A stretch of DNA of 64,000 bases from Clostridiales bacterium (lineage in GTDB: Bacteria > Bacillota > Clostridia > Oscillospirales > CAG-272). Positions within the stretch are counted from its first letter, which is position 1. The number at the start of each line of letters is the position of its first letter. This document shows, piece after piece, positions 16,439-23,744 of the stretch. The position numbers and the translations under genes are program-made. The stretch lies in NCBI GenBank assembly GCA_016288155.1, contig JAEEYP010000052.1, positions 1-64,000 of the forward strand, written 5' to 3'. The notes below the pieces were generated by a model that saw nothing but the letters and a program-made list of their open reading frames with translations, made no database searches and was not told the DNA's origin.

Positions 16439-18634
16439 ATGCATATTCTGATGGTCACGATGAGTCTGGGGATCGGGGGGGCGGAGACGCATATCCTCGA
16501 GCTGGCGCGCTGTCTCACAAGGTGCGGGCACAGCGTAACGGTCGTCTCGAACGGCGGCGTCTACGTCGACGCGCTGACCGCGGACGGCGTGCGCCACGTC
16601 GACGCGCCGCTCCATTCCAAGCATCCGGCGGCACTCCTCCGTGCGTACCGGACGCTGCGGCGGCTCGTGCGCGAAGAGCGCTTCGACGTGATCCACGCGC
16701 ATGCGCGGATCCCCGGCTTCCTTTCCGCGATCGTCGCGCGGCGGGCGGACGTCCCGTTCGTCACGACGTTCCACGGCGTGTTCAATCCGGTCTGGTACTG
16801 GCGGCTCTTGACCCGGACGGGCGAGAGGGCGCTCGCCGTGTCGGAGGACGTGCGGGAGTATCTTCAGAAATGGTATCATATGCCCGCCGACAAGATCACC
16901 GTGACGGTCAACGGCATCGACGTGGAGGCGTTCCGCGCGGGAGAGCCGTCGGCGGAGCTTCTGGCGCCGGGACGGCGGACGATCCTCTGCGTGACGCGGC
17001 TCGACCGTGAGAGCGCCGGGCACGTCTATGCCATGATCGAGGCGATGCCGGAGATCGTCGGCGCGGTCCCGGACGCGCGGCTCGTCGTCGTCGGAGGCGG
17101 CGACGTCCTCGGCGACGTCCGCGCGGCGGCGGCGGACACGGACGCAGCGCTCGGCGGCGGGCGGATCGAGGTCCTCGGACCGCGCACGGACATCCCGGCG
17201 ATCCTGCCCGCGGCGGATCTCTTCGTCGGCGTGTCGCGCGCGGCGATGGAGGCGATGGCGTGCGGGATCCCCGTGATCCTCTCCGGCGCGCAGGGACATC
17301 TCGGCGCCTTCGTGCCCATCCTGACGGCGGAGGCGGTCGGAACGAATTTCTGCTGCCGCGGACGCGACGTGGCGGATGCCGACACGCTCGCCGACGCCGT
17401 GATCACCGTTCTCAAAAAAACGCCGGAGGAACGGCGGGAGATGGGAGCGTACGGACGCGCGCTCATCGAACGGGAGTATTCCGTCGCGCGCATGGCGGGA
17501 GACGCCGAAACGGTGTACGCCCGCGCGATCCGGGAGCACGTTTTCCGCCGGGGCGACGCGGTCGTCTCCGGCTATTACGGCTTCGGCAACGCGGGAGACG
17601 ACGCGCTCCTGACCGCCATTGCCGAGGGTCTGCGCGCGCGGGGTATTTACCGCATCTCCGCGCTCTCGAAAAACGGGAAGCCGCCGGCGCCCGGCGTGCG
17701 TGCCGTTCGCCGCTTCCGCTTCTTCGCCGTCCGGCGGGAGATCCGCCGCGCAAAGCTCCTCATCAGCGGCGGCGGGAGCCTGCTCCAGGACGCGACGAGC
17801 ACGCAGTCGCTCGTCTATTATACCGCGGTGATGCGCTGCGCGGAGCGCGCCGGCGTGCCGGTGATGGTCTTTGCGAACGGCGTCGGCCCGATCTCCCGGG
17901 AAAAGAACCGGCGGCGCGCGGCGCGCGCCGTGGCGGCGGCGGACGCCGTCAGCGTCCGGGAGGAGCAGTCGCGTGAGGAACTCGTCTCCATGGGCATCGA
18001 CGCGGCGCGGATCCGCGTCAGTGCCGATCCGGTGTTCCGCCTCGGCACACCGCGTCCGGCACAGACGGAACGCCCGTATCTGCTTCTTTCCCTGCGGGAA
18101 ACGGCGGACGGCAGACGGACGCGGGCGCTGGAGGACGCGCTCTTTGCCGCGGCGCGGGATCTCTGCCGCGAGGCGGATCTGGACGCGGTCGTACTGCCGA
18201 TGCAGCCGGCGTACGACGACGGGATCTGCGCCCGCATGGCGGAACGGCTGCGCGAGGCGGGCGTCTCGGCGGAAAAATACGGCGCCGCTTCCTTTGGGGA
18301 GATCCGCGCGCGGATCGCCGGGGCGCGCTGCGTGATCGCCATGCGCCTGCACGCGCTGATTTTCGCCTGCGCCGCGTGCGTGCCGCCGCTCGCGCTTTCC
18401 TACGATCCGAAGATCGACGCGTTCATGGAATACGTGCGGATGCGGGAGAACGTGCTGCCCGCTTTCTCCGCCGACGGGGAAGAGATCCTCGCCGCGGCGC
18501 GCCGGCTGCTCGCCTCCCGGGAGACGCTGCGCGCGGCGCTCGCGGAGCGTACGGAGGAAATGTGCGCGCTCTCGGAGAAGGATTTCGACGTTGCCGCCGC
18601 TCTGTTTGCAGGAAAAACGCGGGAAGATTCATAA
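16439..18634 (+). CDS. csaB: Fusion of a GT4 glycosyltransferase and CsaB polysaccharide pyruvyl transferase
   Basis: 731 residues with two enzymes in one chain. Residues 1-365 form a GT4 glycosyltransferase (start MHILMVTMSLGIGGAETH, DVIHAHARIPG, acceptor/donor region FVGVSRAAMEAMACGIPV). Residues about 372-725 form a CsaB-type pyruvyl transferase (VSGYYGFGNAGDDALL, LLISGGGSLLQD, VFANGVGPI, MRLHALIFA). CsaB adds ketal-linked pyruvate to secondary cell wall polymer, the ligand for SLH-domain surface proteins. The GT4 half may add the sugar that CsaB then pyruvylates; that order is inference. The protein is cytoplasmic or membrane-peripheral, with no signal peptide. The ribosome-binding site GGGAGG precedes the start. 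Confidence 0.88.
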   Translation: MHILMVTMSLGIGGAETHILELARCLTRCGHSVTVVSNGGVYVDALTADGVRHVDAPLHSKHPAALLRAYRTLRRLVREERFDVIHAHARIPGFLSAIVARRADVPFVTTFHGVFNPVWYWRLLTRTGERALAVSEDVREYLQKWYHMPADKITVTVNGIDVEAFRAGEPSAELLAPGRRTILCVTRLDRESAGHVYAMIEAMPEIVGAVPDARLVVVGGGDVLGDVRAAAADTDAALGGGRIEVLGPRTDIPAILPAADLFVGVSRAAMEAMACGIPVILSGAQGHLGAFVPILTAEAVGTNFCCRGRDVADADTLADAVITVLKKTPEERREMGAYGRALIEREYSVARMAGDAETVYARAIREHVFRRGDAVVSGYYGFGNAGDDALLTAIAEGLRARGIYRISALSKNGKPPAPGVRAVRRFRFFAVRREIRRAKLLISGGGSLLQDATSTQSLVYYTAVMRCAERAGVPVMVFANGVGPISREKNRRRAARAVAAADAVSVREEQSREELVSMGIDAARIRVSADPVFRLGTPRPAQTERPYLLLSLRETADGRRTRALEDALFAAARDLCREADLDAVVLPMQPAYDDGICARMAERLREAGVSAEKYGAASFGEIRARIAGARCVIAMRLHALIFACAACVPPLALSYDPKIDAFMEYVRMRENVLPAFSADGEEILAAARRLLASRETLRAALAERTEEMCALSEKDFDVAAALFAGKTREDS

Positions 18635-18680
18635 TTTGCTGATTTTCAGAAAAAAATATCGATAATTCGCAGGATTGCGC

Positions 18681-18709
18681 TTGACATTATGCAAATAAAG
18701 TGGTATCCT
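18681..18709 (+). promoter_or_regulatory. Promoter of the Re-citrate synthase gene
   Basis: TTGACA, 17 bases, TATCCT. The -10 lies inside a perfect palindrome (next entry), suggesting repression by steric block. Confidence 0.75.
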
Positions 18710-18718
18710 ATAGGATAC
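18703..18718. promoter_or_regulatory. 16-bp perfect palindrome overlapping the -10: candidate operator
   Basis: GTATCCTATAGGATAC is its own reverse complement and covers the -10 element and likely start point of the citrate synthase promoter. The size suits a dimeric repressor; the regulator is unknown and no regulator gene is adjacent. Confidence 0.55.
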
Positions 18719-18723
18719 AAGCC

Positions 18724-18750
18724 GCGGAGGCGTCCGTTTGCCGCCTCCGC
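18724..18750 (+). promoter_or_regulatory. Leader hairpin before the citrate synthase gene
   Basis: GCGGAGGCG pairs with CGCCTCCGC around a 9-base loop at the start of the transcript, followed by CTTTCTCT. It could stabilise the message or act as a weak attenuator; it lacks a proper U-tract. Confidence 0.4.
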
Positions 18751-18779
18751 CTTTCTCTCGATACAGAAAGGGTACACTC

Positions 18780-20207
18780 ATGCCGAACAACAGCACGTTC
18801 AGCCATTCGATCTCCAGCGACGTCAAGGTGGAGTTTTCCCCGCAGACGAACCTGATCGAGCAGTCCTCCTACCGTTATTCGCTCCAGGAGCGGGATACGC
18901 CGAACCTGCAGCGGTATCTGTTCGACTACGATTCCGTGCCGAAGGTCTCTTTCAACCACCGTTTCGTGCCGGTGCAGATGCCGGATGAGATCTGGATCAC
19001 GGACACGACCTTCCGCGACGGACAGCAGTCCACCTCTCCCTTCACGACGAAGCAGATCACGGATCTGTACAAGCTGATGCACCGCCTCGGCGGACCGCGC
19101 GGCCTGATCCGGCAGAGCGAGTTTTTCGTCTATACGGAGAAGGACCGCAGGGCGCTGGAGGAATGCATGGCGCTCGGCTACGATTTCCCGGAGATCACGA
19201 CGTGGATCCGCGCCTCGCAGAAGGATTTCGAACTCGTCCGGTCGCTCGGCATCCGCGAAACGGGGATCCTCGTCTCCTGCTCGGACTATCACATTTACAA
19301 CAAGATGGGGCTGACGCGCGCCGGGGCGATGAAGAAGTATCTTGCCATCGTGCGCGAGGTGCTCGAATTGGGGATCCGCCCGCGCTGTCACTTTGAGGAT
19401 ATCACCCGCGCGGATTTCTACGGCTTCGTCGTGCCCTTCGCCGAGGCGCTCCGTCAGCTCGGCGAGGAGTACCGCATCCCGGTCAAGATCCGCGCCTGCG
19501 ATACGATGGGCTACGGCGTGAACTATCAGGGCGCGGCGCTCCCGCGCAGCGTGCAGGGGATCGTGTACGGTCTGATCCACTACGCCGGACTCGCGCCGGA
19601 GCAGCTCGAATGGCACGGGCACAACGATTTCTATAAGGTCGTGACGAACGCGTCCACCGCGTGGCTCTACGGCGCCTCCGGCGTCAACTGCGCGCTGCTC
19701 GGCATCGGCGAGAGGACGGGCAACTGTCCGCTCGAAGCGATGGTCATCGAGTACGCCTCGCTGCGCGGGACGACGGACGGCATGGAACTGCCGGTCATTA
19801 CGGAGATCGCCGAGTACTTTGAGAACGAGATCGGATACAAGATCCCGCCGCGGACGCCGTTCGTCGGCGCGAATTTCAACGTCACCCGCGCCGGGATCCA
19901 CGCGGACGGGCTGATGAAGGACGAGGAGATCTACAATATCTTCAATACGGAAAAACTCCTGAACCGTCCGGCGCGCGTCGCCGTGGACGTCCATTCCGGC
20001 GCGGCGGGGATCGCCATGTGGCTGAACACCCGCTTCCGCGAGAATCACGTCGATCTGCACATCGAAAAGCACGCGCCGATCATCGCGGCGATGAAGGAGA
20101 AGGTCGACGCGCAGTACGAGGACGGACGTACGACCTCGATGGGCGACGAGGAACTGCTCGGCATGCTGGAGACGCTTTCGCCGGAACTGGCGGACGCCGC
20201 CCGCTGA
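18780..20207 (+). CDS. Probable Re-citrate synthase (HMGL-like / isopropylmalate synthase superfamily)
   Basis: Expected to condense acetyl-CoA with oxaloacetate to citrate with Re-face stereochemistry, a divalent-metal enzyme of anaerobes. 475 residues from ATG 18780, which follows a weak AAGGG site; the track's start at 18738 lies inside the leader hairpin. Superfamily motifs: DTTFRDGQQ at about 62-70, HFEDITRADFYGF, CDTMGYGV, EWHGHNDF with the metal-binding His pair, GERTGNCPLEAM. The layout, with FFVYTEKDRRALEECM after the first motif, matches what I recall of clostridial Re-citrate synthases rather than LeuA. Aconitase and isocitrate dehydrogenase in the same window support the role. Homocitrate or isopropylmalate synthase remain alternatives. 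Confidence 0.75.
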   Translation: MPNNSTFSHSISSDVKVEFSPQTNLIEQSSYRYSLQERDTPNLQRYLFDYDSVPKVSFNHRFVPVQMPDEIWITDTTFRDGQQSTSPFTTKQITDLYKLMHRLGGPRGLIRQSEFFVYTEKDRRALEECMALGYDFPEITTWIRASQKDFELVRSLGIRETGILVSCSDYHIYNKMGLTRAGAMKKYLAIVREVLELGIRPRCHFEDITRADFYGFVVPFAEALRQLGEEYRIPVKIRACDTMGYGVNYQGAALPRSVQGIVYGLIHYAGLAPEQLEWHGHNDFYKVVTNASTAWLYGASGVNCALLGIGERTGNCPLEAMVIEYASLRGTTDGMELPVITEIAEYFENEIGYKIPPRTPFVGANFNVTRAGIHADGLMKDEEIYNIFNTEKLLNRPARVAVDVHSGAAGIAMWLNTRFRENHVDLHIEKHAPIIAAMKEKVDAQYEDGRTTSMGDEELLGMLETLSPELADAAR

Positions 20208-20224
20208 AAGAGCGCTGTGTAAGG

Positions 20225-20255
20225 ATCCTCCGGGAAAAATCCCGGAGGATTTTTT
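20225..20255 (+). terminator. Terminator of the citrate synthase gene
   Basis: ATCCTCCGGGA / TCCCGGAGGAT stem with an AAAA loop, then TTTTTT. Confidence 0.93.
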
Positions 20256-20266
20256 CGCGATCCTTC

Positions 20267-20295
20267 TTTACAAATCCCGCGCGGCGTAGTATAAT
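20267..20295 (+). promoter_or_regulatory. Promoter of the cysteine T-box operon
   Basis: TTTACA, 17 bases, TATAAT, immediately before the T-box leader. Confidence 0.85.
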
Positions 20296-20301
20296 AGGAA
20301 T

Positions 20302-20503
20302 AACGGCGACGACCGGAAAGAATCCGGGTCCCGCGTCCTCCAGAGAGCTGCCCCACCGGCTGAAAACGGCAGCGGACGCGTCCGGGCTGTGCCTCCGCGA
20401 GCCGATCCCGCAAGGGACGTATCCCCGGCGTTAACGGGTCATGAGAACCAATGAGAGTGGAACCGCGCCCCGTCGCCTCTTGCAGGAGACGGGCGTATTT
20501 TGT
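20302..20503 (+). promoter_or_regulatory. T-box riboswitch, tRNA-Cys specific (UGC specifier)
   Basis: A T-box leader of about 200 bases. CAGAGAGCTG and GGCTGAAAACGGCAG form the Stem I distal part. The specifier loop reads CTGTGCCTCC, with TGC (20390-20392) as the specifier codon for cysteine. GAGAGTGGAACCGCG at 20453-20467 is the conserved T-box sequence that pairs with the tRNA acceptor end. The following CCCCGTCGCCTC...GAGACGGG with TATTTTGTTTT is the terminator that competes with the antiterminator. Uncharged tRNA-Cys should allow read-through into cysE, the CPBP gene and cysS, all fitting cysteine supply. Confidence 0.92.
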
Positions 20504-20557
20504 TTTCGGCGCCGGGAAATGCTTTTCCGCGGCGCCGCGGGGAAAGGGAGGACATAG

Positions 20558-21271
20558 ATGAAGCATATCACCGTCCGCATCCGCAAAAAGGAGACGGGAC
20601 AAAAGAGGGAAGGGATCGCCCGCGCGCTGCGCCGCGACGTCGACGCGATCTGCGAGCGCGATCCGGCCGCCCGTTCCCGCGCGGAGGCGCTGCTTCTGTA
20701 TCCGGGGCTGCACGCGCTGTTCTTCCACCGGATCTCGCACGCGCTGTATAAAAAGAAACTCTTCTTCACCGCCCGCATGGTGAGCCAGCTCGGCCGCTTC
20801 TTCACCGGGATCGAGATCCATCCCGGCGCGCAGATCGGGCGGGGACTCTTCATCGACCACGGCGCCGGCGTCGTCATCGGCGAGACGGCGATCATAGGGG
20901 ACGGGTGCACGCTGTATCAGGGCGTGACGCTCGGCGGCACGGGAAAGGAAACGGGGAAACGCCATCCGACGCTCGGCAACAACGTCATGGTCGGCGCCGG
21001 AGCGAAGCTCCTCGGCAATTTCACGATCGGCGACAACGCGAAGATCGCCGCGGGCGCCGTCGTTCTGCGCGACGTGCCGCCGGATTCGACCGCGGTCGGC
21101 ATCCCGGCGCGGATCGTCCGCTGCGCGGGCAAGCGGGTGGCGGCGGATCTCGATCAGACGCACATCCCCGATCCCGTGGCGGAACAGCTCCGCGCGCTGG
21201 ACGAGCGGATCGCGGCGCTGGAGCAGAAGCGCTCCCGTGCGCCGCGCACGCAGTCCCGCTCAGATTCCTGA
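20558..21271 (+). CDS. cysE: Serine O-acetyltransferase
   Basis: Makes O-acetylserine from serine and acetyl-CoA, the first step of cysteine synthesis. 237 residues: an N-terminal alpha-helical part, then a left-handed beta-helix of hexapeptide repeats ([56 protein letters not shown]). His and Asp of FIDHG are the catalytic pair in the family. The start at 20558 has GGGAGG upstream. It is the first gene after the Cys T-box, so its expression should rise when charged tRNA-Cys is short. Confidence 0.95.
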   Translation: MKHITVRIRKKETGQKREGIARALRRDVDAICERDPAARSRAEALLLYPGLHALFFHRISHALYKKKLFFTARMVSQLGRFFTGIEIHPGAQIGRGLFIDHGAGVVIGETAIIGDGCTLYQGVTLGGTGKETGKRHPTLGNNVMVGAGAKLLGNFTIGDNAKIAAGAVVLRDVPPDSTAVGIPARIVRCAGKRVAADLDQTHIPDPVAEQLRALDERIAALEQKRSRAPRTQSRSDS

Positions 21272-21288
21272 AGGAAAGGAAGACCGAT

Positions 21289-22257
21289 ATGTTCTGTCCG
21301 AAATGCGGCCATGAAGCCGAGGACGGTCTGCGCTTCTGCATGTACTGCGGGCAGCCGCTGTCCGCCCGGCCCGCGCCGAAGAGCGACTCTCCCGTGAAGA
21401 AATTTTTCCTTGCCGTGCTCCGCGCGCTCGTGTACTTTTTGGTCTATCTGATCGTGGAGAACGTCGTCGTTTTCACGTACGAGATGGCGATGCTCGCGGG
21501 ACCGATCGCGCAGGTCGTGATCGCGGGCGGCGACGTCTATGCGATGTACGACGCGCTGATCGAGGATTTGTACGTGCAGGTGCAGCAGCACCTGCATCTG
21601 CTCCTCATCCTGTCGACGCTGCTTACGATCCTGATCTACTGCATCCAGTTCCGCATCCGGCACAAAAAGCCGCTGGAGGAGATGCACGTCCGCCGCGTTC
21701 CCGTCTCCCGCGCTTTGTACGCGCTGCTTCTCGGGATATCGCTCCAGGTCGTCGTCAGCCTTCTGCTCTACGTTCTGCCGATCCCGGAGTCCCTCGTCGA
21801 AAGCTTCAATGAGGATGCGGATTTCCTCTACGGCGGTCCCGTCGTGATCGAGTTCATCAATATCGCGATCTTCACGCCGCTGATGGAGGAGATCGTCTTC
21901 CGCGGACTCATCTACACGCGCCTGCGCCGCGGGATGCGCCGCGGCATCGCGGTGGTGCTTTCCGCCGTCGTGTTCGGCGCCGCGCACGGTCATATCATTT
22001 CGTTCGTATACGCCGGTCTGCTCGGACTTCTGTTCGTTCTGCTCATGGAGCGCAACGGCGATTCCATCGTCGTGACGATCTGCTGTCACGCGGGCTTCAA
22101 CGCCGCGTCCTACGCGCTGGCGTATATCCCGGACAGTATCCCGCTCCTGCTCGCGCTCGGGTGCGCGGCGGCGGCGGTCGGATGCGGCGCGGGATATCTG
22201 GCGCTCCGGCCGCTCGGGAACGCGAAAGAGGCGGCGGACGACGCAGAGGCGGCCTGA
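21289..22257 (+). CDS. Zinc-ribbon CPBP-family intramembrane metalloprotease
   Basis: 322 residues from ATG 21289 (AAGGAAAGGAAG upstream), not the track's 20905, which runs through cysE. The first 30 residues are a zinc ribbon (CPKCGHEAEDGLRFCMYCG). Several membrane helices follow, and the CPBP/CAAX-protease motifs EEIVFRGL, FGAAHG and CCHAGFNA supply the Glu-Glu and His active-site residues. CPBP proteases act in prenyl-protein processing or bacteriocin immunity elsewhere; the role here is unknown. Its place between cysE and cysS puts it under the cysteine T-box, which has no obvious functional explanation. Confidence 0.85.
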   Translation: MFCPKCGHEAEDGLRFCMYCGQPLSARPAPKSDSPVKKFFLAVLRALVYFLVYLIVENVVVFTYEMAMLAGPIAQVVIAGGDVYAMYDALIEDLYVQVQQHLHLLLILSTLLTILIYCIQFRIRHKKPLEEMHVRRVPVSRALYALLLGISLQVVVSLLLYVLPIPESLVESFNEDADFLYGGPVVIEFINIAIFTPLMEEIVFRGLIYTRLRRGMRRGIAVVLSAVVFGAAHGHIISFVYAGLLGLLFVLLMERNGDSIVVTICCHAGFNAASYALAYIPDSIPLLLALGCAAAAVGCGAGYLALRPLGNAKEAADDAEAA

Positions 22258-22281
22258 AAGAGCAGGCGGAAAGGAGCAATC

Positions 22282-23706
22282 ATGAAGCTGTATAATTCTT
22301 TGTCGCACGAGAAGGAAGAATTCGTGCCCTATACGCCGGGGAAGGTGAAGATGTACACCTGCGGCCCGACGGTCTATCATTTCGCGCACATCGGCAATCT
22401 CCGCACCTACATCATGGAGGACGTGCTGGAAAAGTATCTGCGCTATTCGGGATACGACGTGAAGCGCGTCATGAACATCACGGACGTCGGCCATCTGACG
22501 AGCGACGCGGATACGGGCGAGGACAAGATGCTCAAGGGCGCGCGCCGCGAGCATAAGACGGTCATGGAGATCGCGCAGTTCTACACGGACGCGTTCTTCG
22601 CCGACTGCGCGAAACTGCATATCAGGACGCCGGACGTCGTGGAGCCGGCGACGCACTGCATCCCGGAGTTCATCACGATGGTACAGGGGCTGCTCGACCG
22701 CGGGTACGCCTACGTCGCCGACGGGAACGTCTATTTCGATACCTCGAAGCTGGACAAGTACTACGTCTTCCACAACTTCGAGGCGGAAGATCTGGAGGTC
22801 GGCGTCCGCGAAGGCGTCGAAGCGGACGAGAGGAAACGGAACAAGACGGACTTCGTGCTCTGGTTCACGAAATCGAAATTCGAGGATCAGGAGCTGAAAT
22901 GGGAGAGCCCGTGGGGGCTCGGTTATCCGGGCTGGCATATTGAATGCTCCGCCATCAGCATCAAGCACCTCGGCGAGTATCTCGATCTCCACTGCGGCGG
23001 GATCGACAACGCCTTCCCGCATCACACGAACGAGATCGCGCAGTCGGAGGCGTACCTCGGTCACCCGTGGTGCAAATACTGGTTCCACGTGCTTCATCTG
23101 AACACGGCGACGGGGAAAATGAGCAAATCCTCCGGGGAATTTCTGACGGTCTCGCTCCTGGAGGAGAAGGGATACGACCCGCTCGTGTACCGCTTCTTCT
23201 GCCTCGGCTCCCACTACCGGAAGGCGCTCGTTTTCTCGTGGGAGGCGCTGGACAACGCGGCGGCGGCGTACCGCAAGCTCGTTTCGCGCATCGCGGCGCT
23301 CGATCCGGCGGCGACCGGTGAGAACGCGGAGACCGCGGCGGCGCTGCGCGCGCAGTTCGACGAAGCGCTCGGCAATGATTTGAACACCTCGCTCGGCGTG
23401 ACCGTATTGTACGACGTTCTCAAGGCGCCGCTCTCCGACGCACGGAAGCTGGCGCTGATCGGCGAGTTCGACGGCGTGCTCTCGCTCGGACTGCTCGACG
23501 CGGCGGAGCGGGAGAGAGAAGCGGCGTCGGCGGCGCCGGCGGCGGACGACGCGCTCACGGCGAAGATCGAGGAGATGATCGCACAGCGGGCGGCGGCGAA
23601 GAAGGCGAAGGATTACGCCCGCGCCGACGCGATCCGCGCGGAGCTGTCCGCGATGGGCGTGACGCTGAAGGACACGCCCGCCGGGACGGAATATACGATC
23701 GGGTGA
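22282..23706 (+). CDS. cysS: Cysteinyl-tRNA synthetase
   Basis: Charges tRNA-Cys. 474 residues, a normal length. Class I motifs: the HIGH-equivalent HFAHIGNLRTY near residue 35 and the KMSKS loop as GKMSKSSGEF near residue 280. Zinc-site residues are CGPTVYHF, GWHIECSAIS and GGIDNAFPHHTNE. The C-terminal helical tRNA-binding region ends in the usual VTLKDTPAGTEY. The start follows AAAGGAG 25 bases after the protease gene. As part of the T-box operon it answers directly to its own tRNA. Confidence 0.97.
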   Translation: MKLYNSLSHEKEEFVPYTPGKVKMYTCGPTVYHFAHIGNLRTYIMEDVLEKYLRYSGYDVKRVMNITDVGHLTSDADTGEDKMLKGARREHKTVMEIAQFYTDAFFADCAKLHIRTPDVVEPATHCIPEFITMVQGLLDRGYAYVADGNVYFDTSKLDKYYVFHNFEAEDLEVGVREGVEADERKRNKTDFVLWFTKSKFEDQELKWESPWGLGYPGWHIECSAISIKHLGEYLDLHCGGIDNAFPHHTNEIAQSEAYLGHPWCKYWFHVLHLNTATGKMSKSSGEFLTVSLLEEKGYDPLVYRFFCLGSHYRKALVFSWEALDNAAAAYRKLVSRIAALDPAATGENAETAAALRAQFDEALGNDLNTSLGVTVLYDVLKAPLSDARKLALIGEFDGVLSLGLLDAAEREREAASAAPAADDALTAKIEEMIAQRAAAKKAKDYARADAIRAELSAMGVTLKDTPAGTEYTIG

Positions 23707-23744
23707 ACCGGCTCGACCGGAAGGATACAGAGAGGAGAAAGGAT

